Source: SHLQ01 sp964562985 (lineage in GTDB: Bacteria > Actinomycetota > Acidimicrobiia > Acidimicrobiales > SHLQ01). From it: a DNA stretch of 64,000 nucleotides. Below the pieces are notes generated by a model. That model was not told where the DNA came from. It did not search any database and was given only the letters and a program-made list of their open reading frames with translations. The stretch is from the NCBI GenBank assembly GCA_964562985.1, contig CAZLWE010000012.1:1-64000 (forward strand), in the 5' to 3' direction. Both the position numbers and the translations under genes were made by a program. Positions 41,423 to 50,759 of this stretch are shown here, one piece after another. Every line of letters begins with the position of its first letter. The first letter of the stretch is position 1.

Positions 41423-42604
41423 ATGAAGTTTCGTCGCGTTGCTGTTACCGGCGTCGGAGTGCTTGCGCACTGCGGCATCGGTAAGGAAGCCTTTTGGGCA
41501 GGCCTGAACGGTCCGGTCGAAGACATCGAGCGTCGGATTTACGACTTTGATCCGGCGCCGTATTTCGACAACCCCAAGGAAGCCCGCCGAACCGACCGGT
41601 TCGGCCAGTTCGCCTTTGCTGCAGCTGAAGAAGCGCTGGCCCAAGCTGGCGAGATCGACGCCGATCCAACGCGACGAGGTGTCTTTATCGGCACCGGCAT
41701 CGGCGGTCTCACCACCGTTGAAGAACAAATCATCAAACGGCACGAGAAGGGCGACCGTCGTGTGTCACCGTTTCTCGTACCGATGATGATGGCCAATGCC
41801 GCCGCTGGCGGCTTGTCGATGCGCTACGGCTGGCAAGGTCCCGCGGAGAACACCGTGACCGCGTGCGCTGCTGGCACACATTCAGTCGGCAACGGCGCCC
41901 GATGGATCGCTACCGATCGCTGCGACGCCGTGCTCGCTGGCGGCAGCGAGGCGTCGTTCACGCCAACGGCTCTCGCCGGCTTCCGAAACATGACAGCGCT
42001 GTCGAACAACAACCGCTCCATGCCATTCGACGCGAACCGCAACGGGTTCGTGATGGCTGAAGGTTCAGCTGTTCTCGTTCTCGAAGAATGGGAGCGTGCT
42101 GAGGCACGAGGTGCCACCATCCTCGCCGAGATCATGGGCGCTGCAAGCACCGCTGACGCTCACCACATCACCGCCCCCTCACCGGGAGGCGTCGGCGCAA
42201 TCAACTGCATGGAACTGGCCTTGGCCGATGCAGGCCTCAAAGCGTCTGACATCGTCCATATCAATGCCCACGGCACCTCAACCCCGCTGAACGACGCAGC
42301 CGAGGCCGAGGCGATCAACAAGGTGTTCGGCGATAACCCCACCGCCCCGATCGTAACCTCGACCAAGGGCGTCACGGGCCATGCGCTCGGCGCTGCCGGC
42401 GCTATCGAGGCAGCGGCGGTCGTGTTGGCAATGCAGCACGGCGAAATCCCGCCAACGGTAGGCCACGAAGCTCTCGACCCCGAGATGCCAAAGATCGACG
42501 TCGTCTCCGGCGAAGCACGCGAGTGGACGCCAGGGCCGTCGATGTCAAACAGCTTCGGCTTCGGCGGCCACAACGGTTCGCTCATCATCGGCCCAGCCGC
42601 CTAG
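41423..42604 (+). CDS. fabF: 3-oxoacyl-ACP synthase II
   Basis: A 393-residue elongating condensing enzyme. Catalytic cysteine in VTACAAGTHSVGNG (near residue 151), histidines in INAHGTSTPLND and TSTKGVTGHALGAAG, and the glycine-rich SNSFGFGGHNGSL end. The KRHEKGDRRVSPFLVPMMMAN stretch matches FabF rather than FabB. In mycobacteria the equivalent place is held by kasA/kasB. The start lies 4 bases after the acpP stop. Confidence 0.96.
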   Translation: MKFRRVAVTGVGVLAHCGIGKEAFWAGLNGPVEDIERRIYDFDPAPYFDNPKEARRTDRFGQFAFAAAEEALAQAGEIDADPTRRGVFIGTGIGGLTTVEEQIIKRHEKGDRRVSPFLVPMMMANAAAGGLSMRYGWQGPAENTVTACAAGTHSVGNGARWIATDRCDAVLAGGSEASFTPTALAGFRNMTALSNNNRSMPFDANRNGFVMAEGSAVLVLEEWERAEARGATILAEIMGAASTADAHHITAPSPGGVGAINCMELALADAGLKASDIVHINAHGTSTPLNDAAEAEAINKVFGDNPTAPIVTSTKGVTGHALGAAGAIEAAAVVLAMQHGEIPPTVGHEALDPEMPKIDVVSGEAREWTPGPSMSNSFGFGGHNGSLIIGPAA

Positions 42605-42616
42605 CACCCTCTCAAC

Positions 42617-43171
42617 TTGTCAGATCACAATCCCTGGACGACGCACTCCACAGAGATCGCGTACGAGAATCCATGGATTCGGGTCGAACACTGCGAAGTC
42701 ACCACGCCGGGCGGCTTACCTGGTGTGTATGGCGTAGTCCGTTTCGAGAACATCGCAGTCGGAGTCATACCGATCGACCACGAGGACTACACCTGGCTCG
42801 TCGGCCAGTATCGCTACACGCTCGACGAGTACAGCTGGGAGATGCCCGAGGGTGGCTGCCCAAAGGGCGAATCCCCTGAGGATGCAGCACACCGAGAGCT
42901 ACTCGAAGAGACCGGGTTGCGCGCCGCCACGATGACCCCCTTGTTCGACGGTGTTCGTCTCAGCAATTCGGTCACCGACGAGACCGCAGTCGCCTTCGTC
43001 GCCACCGACCTAACCCAGGGCGAACCCCAGCCCGACGACACCGAGGATCTGCAGATCCAGCGGATTCCCGTCGACGACGCGATCAACATGGTGCTGTCCG
43101 GTGAGATCAACGACAGCTTCAGCGTGATGGCGTTCCAACGCCTGGCGTTGATGCGTTCAGGCCGCCGTTAG
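42617..43171 (+). CDS. NUDIX hydrolase, ADP-ribose pyrophosphatase-like
   Basis: 184 residues from a TTG start, 12 bases after fabF. The Nudix box is complete: GGCPKGESPEDAAHRELLEETGL fits GX5EX7REUXEEXGU (residues about 78-100). A preceding beta sheet (VRFENIAVGVIPI, YTWLVGQYRY) and PEG turn resemble ADP-sugar pyrophosphatases. The family cuts nucleoside diphosphates linked to another group; the exact substrate is unknown. It ends 13 bases from the converging yebC gene. Confidence 0.9.
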   Translation: MSDHNPWTTHSTEIAYENPWIRVEHCEVTTPGGLPGVYGVVRFENIAVGVIPIDHEDYTWLVGQYRYTLDEYSWEMPEGGCPKGESPEDAAHRELLEETGLRAATMTPLFDGVRLSNSVTDETAVAFVATDLTQGEPQPDDTEDLQIQRIPVDDAINMVLSGEINDSFSVMAFQRLALMRSGRR

Positions 43172-43184
43172 GGCCGCCCTGCCT

Positions 43185-43937
43185 TTACGCCTCTGCGGCG
43201 GCCTGCAGGACATCGTCGGGCATATCGAAGTTGGCGAAGACGTCTTGGACGTCGTCGTTATCGTCGAGTGCGTCGATCATTCGCAGTACAGACTTTGCGT
43301 CGCTCGCGTCGGTAACTTCCACCGTCGAGGTGGGCAGCATGGTGAGATCTGCGCTGCTGAACGCGATCTCGTTGGCTTCCAGCCCGTCTCGCAGGCCGTT
43401 GAGGTCGGTGGCTTCACACGTGAGTCGCCAGGTGTCTCCCTCGTCGACGAGGTCTTCGCCACCGTGCTCGAGGGCAATGAGCATCAGCTCGTCCTCGTCA
43501 ATCTCACGGCTCAAGATGATCACGCCCTTGCGTTCGAACTGCCATGCGACCGCGCCCGGTTCGGCCATCGATCCGCCGTTCTTGGAGAACAACGATCGGA
43601 GTTCCGCACCGGACCGGTTCCGGTTGTCGGTCAGCACCTCGACATAGAGCGCTACTCCGGCCGGGGCGTAGCCTTCGTAGGTGATGGCTTCGTAGCTAAC
43701 TCCCTCGAGCTCTCCGGTGCCTCGCTTGATGGCACGCTCGATGGTGTCCAGGGGTACCGATGCGTCACGGGCCTTGCGGTACATCGTGCGCAAGGTCGGG
43801 TTTGAGTCGATGTCACCACCGCCCGTACGAGCTGCGACCTCTACCTGCTTGATGAGCTTCGCGAAGAGTTTGCCGCGCTTCTTATCCGCGGCACCCTTCT
43901 TGTGCTTGATTGTTGCCCATTTGGAATGACCCGACAT
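43185..43937 (-). CDS. yebC: YebC/PmpR family regulatory protein
   Basis: A 250-residue, three-domain protein of the TACO1/YebC family. N-terminal GHSKWATIKHKKGAADKKRGKLFAKLIK is the family signature, followed by RTGGGDIDSNPTLR, YEGYAPAGVALYVEVLTDNRNR, and FSKNGGSMAEPGAVAWQFERKGVI. Reported as transcription regulators and, more recently, as ribosome-associated factors helping translation of proline runs. Followed downstream by pdxT upstream of it on the same strand, as in M. tuberculosis (Rv2603c-Rv2606c). Confidence 0.96.
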   Translation of the reverse strand: MSGHSKWATIKHKKGAADKKRGKLFAKLIKQVEVAARTGGGDIDSNPTLRTMYRKARDASVPLDTIERAIKRGTGELEGVSYEAITYEGYAPAGVALYVEVLTDNRNRSGAELRSLFSKNGGSMAEPGAVAWQFERKGVIILSREIDEDELMLIALEHGGEDLVDEGDTWRLTCEATDLNGLRDGLEANEIAFSSADLTMLPTSTVEVTDASDAKSVLRMIDALDDNDDVQDVFANFDMPDDVLQAAAEA

Positions 43938-43972
43938 CGTCTATTTCTCCTGCAGATCGTTACTCGATCTTA

Positions 43973-44542
43973 CTACGCGACCGACTCGAGAAAGAGCCGA
44001 TGAATGCGGTCGTCTTGGGATAGCTCTGGGTGAAAGCTCGCCGCGAGGGCATTGCCGTGCTGTACGAGCACCGCGTCGCCACGAGCGGTTGCGAGCACCT
44101 CAACGCTTGGATCCGACTCGACGATCCGTGGAGCCCGTATGAACACTCCGTGAGCAGGTTCGCCCAGCCCGCGAACGGTCAGCTCGGTTTCGAAACTATC
44201 GACCTGACGGCCGTATCCGTTTCGCTGGACCGTGATAGGCAACCGGGCGAAGCTCCGCTGGTCGGGGCGACCATCTTGCACGTCGTCCGCGAGCAGAATC
44301 ATGCCAGCACACGTTCCAAAGACCGCCATGCCTTCGGCCAAGCGCTGCTCGATGACGGGATAGAGCCCCGACGATTCCAGGAGCATCGACATAGTCGTCG
44401 ACTCTCCGCCCGGCATCACCAACACATCCACAGCGTCCATTTGGGACGGGGTGCGCACCTCTTGGGTTTCAACGCCCAAGCCGAGCAACTTCTCCATGTG
44501 GGCCGCGAACGCACCCTGCAGCGCCAGAACGCCGATGTTCAC
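43973..44542 (-). CDS. pdxT: Pyridoxal 5'-phosphate synthase glutaminase subunit
   Basis: A 189-residue class I glutamine amidotransferase that supplies ammonia to PdxS. MPGGESTTMSML (glutamine loop), FGTCAGMILLADDV with the catalytic cysteine (near residue 77), and ASFHPELSQDDRIH with the His-Glu pair complete the triad. It overlaps pdxS by 4 bases, so the two subunits are coupled. Confidence 0.97.
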   Translation of the reverse strand: MNIGVLALQGAFAAHMEKLLGLGVETQEVRTPSQMDAVDVLVMPGGESTTMSMLLESSGLYPVIEQRLAEGMAVFGTCAGMILLADDVQDGRPDQRSFARLPITVQRNGYGRQVDSFETELTVRGLGEPAHGVFIRAPRIVESDPSVEVLATARGDAVLVQHGNALAASFHPELSQDDRIHRLFLESVA

Positions 44543-45435
44543 CAGCCGCGGTCTTCGTACTTCACCTCAAGTTCGTCCATGCCGATTCCGGTCATGGGCG
44601 CCCCGAGGCCTCGGGAGACCTTTGCCAAGATCGCCGGGTCGTTGAAGTTGGTCGTAGCCTCAACGATCGCACGGGCTCGAGGTGCGGGATCTTCGCTCTT
44701 GAAGATGCCCGATCCGACGAATACCGCCTCGGCACCAAGCTGCATTGCCAGCGCTGCGTCGGCCGGTGTTGCAAGGCCTCCTGCGCAGAACATCGGTACG
44801 GGAAGCTTGCCGGTCTCCGCGATTTCGCGAACTAATGGCAGCGGTGCCTGCAAGTTCTTCGCCCAGTCGAAAAGCTCAGCCTGGTCGGCCTGGGTGACCT
44901 TCTTGATGTCTCCCAGAATGGAGCGGAGGTGACGTACCGCCTGTACGACGTCGCCCGTACCGGCTTCACCCTTGGAGCGGATCATGCAGGCACCCTCGGA
45001 GATCCGACGCAGGGCTTCACCCAAGTTGGTGGCACCGCACACGAACGGCGCGGTGAAGGCCCATTTGTCGATGTGATGCGCTTCGTCAGCTGGGGTGAGG
45101 ACCTCGGACTCATCGACGTAGTCAACCCCAAGAGCTTCCAGGATCTGGGCCTCAACGAAATGACCGATACGAGCCTTTGCCATTACGGGAATCGTGCAAA
45201 CCGCTTGGATCCCTTCGATCATTTCTGGGTCGCTCATGCGAGCCACACCACCGTCGACTCGAATGTCGGCGGGCACTCGCTCAAGAGCCATTACGGCGAC
45301 AGCACCCGCGTCTTCGGCGATCTTTGCCTGCTCGGGATTGACGACATCCATGATGACGCCGCCCTTGAGCATTTCTGCCAAACCGCGCTTGACGAGTTGG
45401 GTACCGGTTGCGTTCTTGGTTGAATCCTCAGCCAT
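44539..45435 (-). CDS. pdxS: Pyridoxal 5'-phosphate synthase subunit PdxS
   Basis: 298 residues, a (beta/alpha)8 barrel that builds vitamin B6 from ribose 5-phosphate, glyceraldehyde 3-phosphate and ammonia. Key parts: GGVIMDVVNPEQAKIAEDAGA, the lysine in VMAKARIGHFVEAQIL (ribose Schiff base), DYVDESEVLTPADE, GEAGTGDVVQAVRHLR, and the phosphate site AVFVGSGIFKS. Full length and highly conserved. Upstream of pdxT in the same unit. Confidence 0.98.
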   Translation of the reverse strand: MAEDSTKNATGTQLVKRGLAEMLKGGVIMDVVNPEQAKIAEDAGAVAVMALERVPADIRVDGGVARMSDPEMIEGIQAVCTIPVMAKARIGHFVEAQILEALGVDYVDESEVLTPADEAHHIDKWAFTAPFVCGATNLGEALRRISEGACMIRSKGEAGTGDVVQAVRHLRSILGDIKKVTQADQAELFDWAKNLQAPLPLVREIAETGKLPVPMFCAGGLATPADAALAMQLGAEAVFVGSGIFKSEDPAPRARAIVEATTNFNDPAILAKVSRGLGAPMTGIGMDELEVKYEDRGW

Positions 45436-45521
45436 CGTCCCAGCCTACCGACAACCTCTGGTGAAGGGCCATGGCGAACGACACGAAATTCTCACCCTCG
45501 CCATGCGAGCGGTATCTCGCT

Positions 45522-46640
45522 CTAACCGTTGAGCAGTTCGTTCGCTCCGGCTTGGCCAACTTCGTTGCTGGTCCCCGCAGGTGCCAACGACACCCAGGTT
45601 TGGCCCGGAGTGAGTCCGATGGTCTGGCCGTCTGGTGTCTCGAACGTGTATCCATCTCGACCAAAGTCGCGGGTCCAGGTGCCTTCGACTCGGAAGCCGT
45701 TCGAATAGATCGTCACCGGGTTCGAGCCGACCGTGACCGCATCTACCGACGAGGAATCGATCTGGCTTGGAAGGTAGGTGGTCGTCAGAATTATCACGTT
45801 CTGCGACACGATGGGGGCTCCGTTGCGATTCACCATCTGCTGGCCGCCTTCAAATCGTAGGTACCCGCCCGCTTCTGCGGACCATGCGAAGACGGCCTCA
45901 GCTCGACCAACAACCCGGGCGCCTGCAGAGGGTACGCCGAGATCGACCACGTTGTCGCTGTAATCAAAAATCGGGGTAGGGGCGTCGCTGTCCGTCGCTT
46001 TGTCGAGCAGCGCTGCGGGGTCTACGACGAGGTTGTTGGGAGCGCTGAACTCCGAGATTCGACGGAACTGCGGGTCGGCGAGCTCATTACTGGCTCGAAC
46101 CAGTAGCCCTTCGTTTTCGGCTTGGCGAACTTGGGCGTTCACGCCATCGTTTGCCCCTGAGAAAGCGAATACCGGCCGGCCCAGGTTCGAGACGATATCG
46201 ACATCGGATGTACGCGCCGAACGCACTGACCCAACCTCGGTGGGGAGCGACGAATGGAACACCGCGGCAAATCGGGTGGCCTGTTGTTCGATTCGCTCCT
46301 CGAAGACCACGTCTGCTTCGTCGAGCCCGAGGAGCGCTGCGCGGGCGGTCGAGTCGTTGTTCGAGATCTTCACGACGACGGCGGGATGATCGCTCGCTGC
46401 GCCATCGGTGATGATCTCACCCGAAAGCGGGAACATTGGCCCGCTCGGGGCTTCGGTGGTGGTCGTCGTCGATTCGGTTGTGGTCGTCTCCGGGGCAGCG
46501 GTTGACGTGGTAGTCGTCGCTTCGACGACCTCGTCTTCTTCGGGGGCAGCGTCGGTGACTGCGTCGTCACCTCCGCCACACGCCGAGGCGAAAAGGGTGA
46601 GCGCGAAAAGGAGCGCCAATGATCGGAATAGTTTCTGCAT
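45522..46640 (-). CDS. DUF3048 (YerB-like) lipoprotein
   Basis: 372 residues. Signal and lipobox LFASACGGG (cysteine near residue 21), a Thr/Glu-rich surface linker to about residue 70, then the DUF3048 domain: DHPAVVVKISNNDSTARAALLGLDEADVVFEE, FHSSLPTEVGSVRSARTSDVDI, and a C-terminal strand-rich part ending YSNGFRVEGTWTRD...PGQTWVSL. A catalytic role has not been settled for this family as far as I know. Its ATG overlaps the stop of the upstream pseudo-protease gene by one base (TAATG), so the two are coupled. Confidence 0.85.
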   Translation of the reverse strand: MQKLFRSLALLFALTLFASACGGGDDAVTDAAPEEDEVVEATTTTSTAAPETTTTESTTTTTEAPSGPMFPLSGEIITDGAASDHPAVVVKISNNDSTARAALLGLDEADVVFEERIEQQATRFAAVFHSSLPTEVGSVRSARTSDVDIVSNLGRPVFAFSGANDGVNAQVRQAENEGLLVRASNELADPQFRRISEFSAPNNLVVDPAALLDKATDSDAPTPIFDYSDNVVDLGVPSAGARVVGRAEAVFAWSAEAGGYLRFEGGQQMVNRNGAPIVSQNVIILTTTYLPSQIDSSSVDAVTVGSNPVTIYSNGFRVEGTWTRDFGRDGYTFETPDGQTIGLTPGQTWVSLAPAGTSNEVGQAGANELLNG

Positions 46641-47338
46641 TACAACTCCCAGAGGACTTCGATGCGATGATCGAGTGGGACGCGTTGTCCCGCGGGTGGC
46701 ACCAGCCAGGCAGCACCTAGCGCTTCGCCCCCCGCAATATCGGTCGACCGCCCGTCGATTCGCTCCAATGCGGAACGTAGTCCCGGTGGGTACCGGGTAA
46801 GCCCGACACCGGTGATGTCATAGGCAAGAACTCCTGCATCGCCTGAACCCCATTGGCGAGCCTTATCGCGCTGCCAGCCGGTAATCATCGGGGCCGACGC
46901 TGCGTAGGTTTCGTAGGTAACCGCTCCCGCCGACAGCTTGGTCAGGCCGTGGGCAACCACACCCTCCAATTCCATCACATCGAGACTCTCGAGTAGACCC
47001 GAGGTGGCCACGAGAGCGGGGTCCTTCCCGCCGATAGCGGCCAGATTGCATGCCTCGGAATCGATGACAAAGAGGCTGGGATGATCGATACCACTCTGCA
47101 AGGTCAGGGATTCGACGGTGTTACGCAATCGCTCCCCCTCACGCTGACCGAGATTGCGAGCGCCCAAACTGCTCAGGACCGACTGATCGGCCCGGTTATA
47201 GAGGAACCACATCACCAGGGCTGCAACGGGAATGGCGAACAGAAAGAACGGCCACCAAACCACCGCGCCAAGCACGACGAACAACAGCAAAACAAGCGCG
47301 ACAGGTACAGCAAAAATGGTGAGAAGGCGAACGAACAC
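46640..47338 (-). CDS. Membrane protein resembling M48 (HtpX) peptidase, zinc site lost
   Basis: 232 residues. Two N-terminal membrane segments (about 5-28 and 30-48) and a cytoplasmic-type region match HtpX/M48 layout: GVDHPSLFVIDSEACNLAAIGG-like strands, then MELEGVVAHGLTKLSAGAV where active enzymes have HExxH. Here the glutamate is Gly and the second histidine is Lys, so zinc catalysis should be lost. The rest retains a possible substrate-binding fold (RYPPGLRSALERID, HRIEVLWEL). It lies between pimA and the DUF3048 lipoprotein gene. I infer a pseudo-protease with a structural or regulatory task. Confidence 0.7.
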   Translation of the reverse strand: MFVRLLTIFAVPVALVLLLFVVLGAVVWWPFFLFAIPVAALVMWFLYNRADQSVLSSLGARNLGQREGERLRNTVESLTLQSGIDHPSLFVIDSEACNLAAIGGKDPALVATSGLLESLDVMELEGVVAHGLTKLSAGAVTYETYAASAPMITGWQRDKARQWGSGDAGVLAYDITGVGLTRYPPGLRSALERIDGRSTDIAGGEALGAAWLVPPAGQRVPLDHRIEVLWEL

Positions 47339-47412
47339 GATTTCCTCAAGCGGTTGGCGACTTCATGATAGACCCGCGTCGGCTCACCAACGCTCAATCA
47401 TCACAAATCCGA

Positions 47413-48498
47413 TCAGGTACCGCGGAGAAGCCGGACGTAGGTCGACGTATACAGGTCGGCAAGACGGGTCATCGAAAACACCGTCACCCGATCGGATCCA
47501 ACCTCCACGAGCGAATCTCGAAGCTCCTGATCATGGAGAAGTGTTTGTAGTCCTTCTCGAAGCTTCTCCACGGAGCCCGGTTCGACGAGCAGCCCAGCGG
47601 CCTTCCCGCTCGGGCACTCGACTACCTTCCGGTAGCCCGAGAGCGCCGAGGCGATCACCGTCGTTTCGGCGGCCATCGCCTCCAAAAGGACGATGCCAAA
47701 CGATTCGCCGTGCAGGGATGGGGCACAGAAGATGTCTGCGCCACGCATTCGCCGTATCTTTTCTTCGTCGTCGATTTCGCCGAGCCATTGGATTCGATCA
47801 TCCTCGGCGAACCGCTGGCGCAGCCGAGCGGTCTCCGGTCCAACACCGCCGACCCACAACGAGCAGGCCGCCTTGAGTTGGCCGAAAGCGTTGAGCAACA
47901 CCTCCAATCCCTTCCGGTCCTCATGACGGGCCAGAAAGAACACCGTTAGAACCTCGCTTTGCGTGCGCGGAATTGCGTGAAAGCGGTCGACTTCGACGCC
48001 ATTGAAGGCACGTTCATACGTGCCGCCGATTGAGCGAAATGCCAGTGCCTCCGCATCGTCGGAGACCGCAAAGCGAATATCGATCCGGTTCGCTCCTCGG
48101 GTCGTCCACGGCTTGAAGATCTCATAGGCCCGACTGCGGCCAGCGGCATGAAACGTGGCGACGATCGGCGTCGACTTGACCAACATGGCGGTCATGGTGG
48201 GACCCGGCGCCATGGGTTCATGCAGATGCAACAGGTCGAACTCTTCGTCGCGAAGTGCCCGGATCGTTCGGAGCTGAGCGGCTGGATCTGGGGCTAGCGG
48301 CGCCACCGAGCCGTTTGCCCCGGTGGGTACCGAGTTACCGAGTGGGGTGACGAAGGGTTCAGGGGGCGGACCGTCGCACGGACCGAGCACCCGTACCGAC
48401 ACGCCGCGGCGACGGAGCGCTCGACCGAGCGCCAGAATCTGATTCTGCACTCCTCCAGGCACGCTCAGCGAGTACGGGCTGATCATCCCGATACGCAT
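47413..48498 (-). CDS. pimA: Phosphatidylinositol mannosyltransferase, PimA-like (GT4)
   Basis: 361 residues from the ATG at 48498, which overlaps the patA stop by one base (TAATG). Two-lobed GT-B enzyme: MRIGMISPYSLSVPGGVQNQILAL at the N-terminus, LHLHEPMAPGPTM and FHAAGRS in the acceptor lobe, FLARHEDRKGLEVLL and SLHGESFGIVLLEAMAAETTVIAS (the E-x7-E motif) in the GDP-mannose lobe. It should add the first mannose to phosphatidylinositol at the inner membrane face. Function is supported by its place after pgsA and patA. Confidence 0.9.
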   Translation of the reverse strand: MRIGMISPYSLSVPGGVQNQILALGRALRRRGVSVRVLGPCDGPPPEPFVTPLGNSVPTGANGSVAPLAPDPAAQLRTIRALRDEEFDLLHLHEPMAPGPTMTAMLVKSTPIVATFHAAGRSRAYEIFKPWTTRGANRIDIRFAVSDDAEALAFRSIGGTYERAFNGVEVDRFHAIPRTQSEVLTVFFLARHEDRKGLEVLLNAFGQLKAACSLWVGGVGPETARLRQRFAEDDRIQWLGEIDDEEKIRRMRGADIFCAPSLHGESFGIVLLEAMAAETTVIASALSGYRKVVECPSGKAAGLLVEPGSVEKLREGLQTLLHDQELRDSLVEVGSDRVTVFSMTRLADLYTSTYVRLLRGT

Positions 48499-49427
48499 TA
48501 GAGCCCCAGGTAGCGTTCGGGCACCGGTCGTCCGAGTGCTTTGAAATCGCTGGGCCAGTTCGGTTGCAATAGATGCCATTGCTCGGGTGCTGCGCGAATG
48601 AGCGTTTCTAGGTCGTTAGCCATCAGTTGCGTGACTCGATGCACGTCCGCTCGAAACTTGCCCTCGCGGACCGCTGGCACCGGGGGCATTGCACGCGCGA
48701 AGTGTGTCTCGCCTTCGAAGTACACCGCCGTGGGGATGAGCGGAGCGCCCGTTCTCAACGCCAGGGTTGCTGGACCAGCGGGAAGAACGGTCCGTTCGCC
48801 GAAGAACTCAACCGGGACCGTAGACACGTCACCGACCGCCCGGTCGGCCATCAGGCACGTGATCCGCTTTTCGTTCAGTGAACGAACGACCTCTGTTCCG
48901 GTGCTGCCATCGGCGGGAATCACTCGGTAGCCAATCGATTCCCGGTACTCCTTGAACCAGTCGAAGAGTTCCGGCGGGTCGATGGTCTCGACGACGACTG
49001 AAACCGGCAGCTGGTGCTGGGTCGCCAGCCAAAAACCCGCCCATTCCCAGCCGCCGAGATGCGGAAGGATCAGCAACGGCCCGGTGTCTCCTTCGAGCGC
49101 GTTGGTGATGTGTTCGAACCCGATATGGCGAAATCCGTCGTCTACCTCCTGCGGCGAGAGGCTTGGAAGCCGGAAGCTATCGACGTAATAGCGGCCGTAG
49201 CTGGCGAGCGACCGCCCGATGGCTGCCCGTCGCTGCGCTTCGCCGGCCATCTCCACACCAGTGCGCTCGAGGTTGCGCTCAAGAATCAGCCGGCGATCAC
49301 CGGCCAAGTTGGCGCCGATCTGCCCACCGAGCGATACCGCAGCGTGAGTGAGTCGCGTCGGCAGTTTCTCAGCCAGAAACGAGGCGGCCTGATATAACTC
49401 GAGCGTCGTCGGTCGCAGCGAGCGCAC
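48498..49427 (-). CDS. patA: Phosphatidylinositol mannoside acyltransferase, PatA-like
   Basis: About 309 residues from the GTG at 49427, chosen because AAGGAG lies 12 bases upstream and the start then follows the pgsA stop; longer starts up to 49529 cannot be excluded. It belongs to the LpxL/PatA lysophospholipid acyltransferase family: LLILPHLGGWEWAG has the catalytic His and acidic residue, followed by PVSVVVETIDPPELFDWF, VPVEFFGERTVLPAGPATLALRTGAPLIP. It should acylate the mannose of PIM1/PIM2. Part of pgsA-patA-pimA. Confidence 0.88.
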   Translation of the reverse strand: MRSLRPTTLELYQAASFLAEKLPTRLTHAAVSLGGQIGANLAGDRRLILERNLERTGVEMAGEAQRRAAIGRSLASYGRYYVDSFRLPSLSPQEVDDGFRHIGFEHITNALEGDTGPLLILPHLGGWEWAGFWLATQHQLPVSVVVETIDPPELFDWFKEYRESIGYRVIPADGSTGTEVVRSLNEKRITCLMADRAVGDVSTVPVEFFGERTVLPAGPATLALRTGAPLIPTAVYFEGETHFARAMPPVPAVREGKFRADVHRVTQLMANDLETLIRAAPEQWHLLQPNWPSDFKALGRPVPERYLGL

Positions 49428-49458
49428 GTTTGCCAATTTCTCCTTGGTTCGCGAACGC

Positions 49459-50160
49459 TCAGCGGCGGTCGCGAGGACGCCAACGGTTGGCCTGTGGATC
49501 CCGAGTGGAGCGTCGTGCCTCACGCGCACGGCGCCGGGCGAAGGTCGACGGTGGTGGGGTCGGACGATCGACGCTGGCTTGCTTCCAGACCTTGAAGAAG
49601 CGCTGCAACGCGGTGATTGTCGTCAAGACGAACATGATCCACAACACCACTATGAGGAGATCGTCGTTGAACGCACCGAGGAAGAGGCCGATGCCGAGTG
49701 CGATAAACCGCTCCGCACGCTCCATGAGACCACCCTTTGCGTCGAAGCCGAGCGACTCGGCTTTCGCACGTTGGTAGGAGGTCATGATGGCCAAACCCAT
49801 CACGGCGACCGGGAGCATGTGGATCTGACCGTCGCGGAACACCGAGAGGTACCAGGCGACCCCGCTGAAGATCATGATGTCGCTCAACCGGTCGGACACC
49901 GAATCGAAGTATGCGCCTCGGGTGGAGGACGTTCCCGACGCCTTGGCGACAGCGCCGTCTAGCAGGTCAGGAAGACCGGTGGCGATCATGAGCACGAGGC
50001 CCCAACCCAGGGATCCCGAGCCAATAACGACGGCTGCAACAGCTGACATGGCGATTCCGAGAAGCGTCATCATGTCGGCGGTGACGCCCATCGTTACCAA
50101 GGCTGCACCTATTGGTTGCACCCCACGGTCGACTTGGTCTCGCATGTTGCCATCAAACAT
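49459..50160 (-). CDS. pgsA: Phosphatidylinositol phosphate synthase, CDP-alcohol transferase
   Basis: 233 residues with about six membrane segments. The CDP-alcohol phosphotransferase signature reads DLLDGAVAKASGTSSTRGAYFDSVSDR with its four acidic metal-binding residues, though the usual AR after DG reads AK. In actinobacteria the homologue (PgsA1) joins CDP-diacylglycerol to inositol phosphate, which is the first step toward PIMs; the adjoining patA and pimA support this. The C-terminal tail is basic (RRRAREARRSTRD). Confidence 0.9.
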   Translation of the reverse strand: MFDGNMRDQVDRGVQPIGAALVTMGVTADMMTLLGIAMSAVAAVVIGSGSLGWGLVLMIATGLPDLLDGAVAKASGTSSTRGAYFDSVSDRLSDIMIFSGVAWYLSVFRDGQIHMLPVAVMGLAIMTSYQRAKAESLGFDAKGGLMERAERFIALGIGLFLGAFNDDLLIVVLWIMFVLTTITALQRFFKVWKQASVDRPTPPPSTFARRRAREARRSTRDPQANRWRPRDRR

Positions 50161-50267
50161 CTGCTCGGCCCCTCATGTTCGTTGTAGGTAGAGGCTAGCG
50201 GCCAAGCGTCGGTCGCACCCTGTGGGGACACGCGCCCTTTCTAAACACTTCTCGCTAGCATCAGCCC

Positions 50268-50759
50268 ATGGATCGCTACGAACAGCTGCAACCCGCCGCC
50301 ATCATTGCCTCAATCGCGTCGATGCAACGCCGGTGGAAGGACGCCGTACACGTCCCCGCCGACAAGAATATTGACGACTTCTTCGCCGTCGAGACCGACG
50401 ATGGGTCGATCGCGGAGCATCTGGGTGCGGCCATCGCGCAACTGCGCATTCTTCGGCCGGCGTTGCGCACGACGGCCTACAACGTGCCCGAAGCACTGGA
50501 CTCCGAGGTCGCAGCCGCCGCGGCGAACCTCGGCTCCGGACCGTGGCCCACCTCCACGAAGGCTGGCCTCGCCGACCTCTTCGCCGAGCTTGATGAGATA
50601 AAGACCGAACTGGAATCGATCAACATTCGCGACTGGGCCAAGCAAGCCCAGGCTGGGTCGACGTCGGTTACCCTGCTACAGCTCGCCCAAGGCACCAGCC
50701 GAGTCGCCGCCGACCGGCTGACAAAAGTGGAGCGACTGGTCCGCCACCTGGCTCATTAG
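50268..50759 (+). CDS. Hypothetical protein, helical
   Basis: 163 residues, no signal or membrane segment, mostly helical by composition: an N-terminal MDRYEQLQPAAIIASIASMQRRW, several Ala/Leu-rich helices, and a C-terminal VAADRLTKVERLVRHLAH. I do not recognise the family; helix pattern and size would fit a DinB-like or four-helix fold, but no metal ligands are evident. It overlaps the converging gene by 4 bases and lies divergent from pgsA. Confidence 0.6.
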   Translation: MDRYEQLQPAAIIASIASMQRRWKDAVHVPADKNIDDFFAVETDDGSIAEHLGAAIAQLRILRPALRTTAYNVPEALDSEVAAAAANLGSGPWPTSTKAGLADLFAELDEIKTELESINIRDWAKQAQAGSTSVTLLQLAQGTSRVAADRLTKVERLVRHLAH

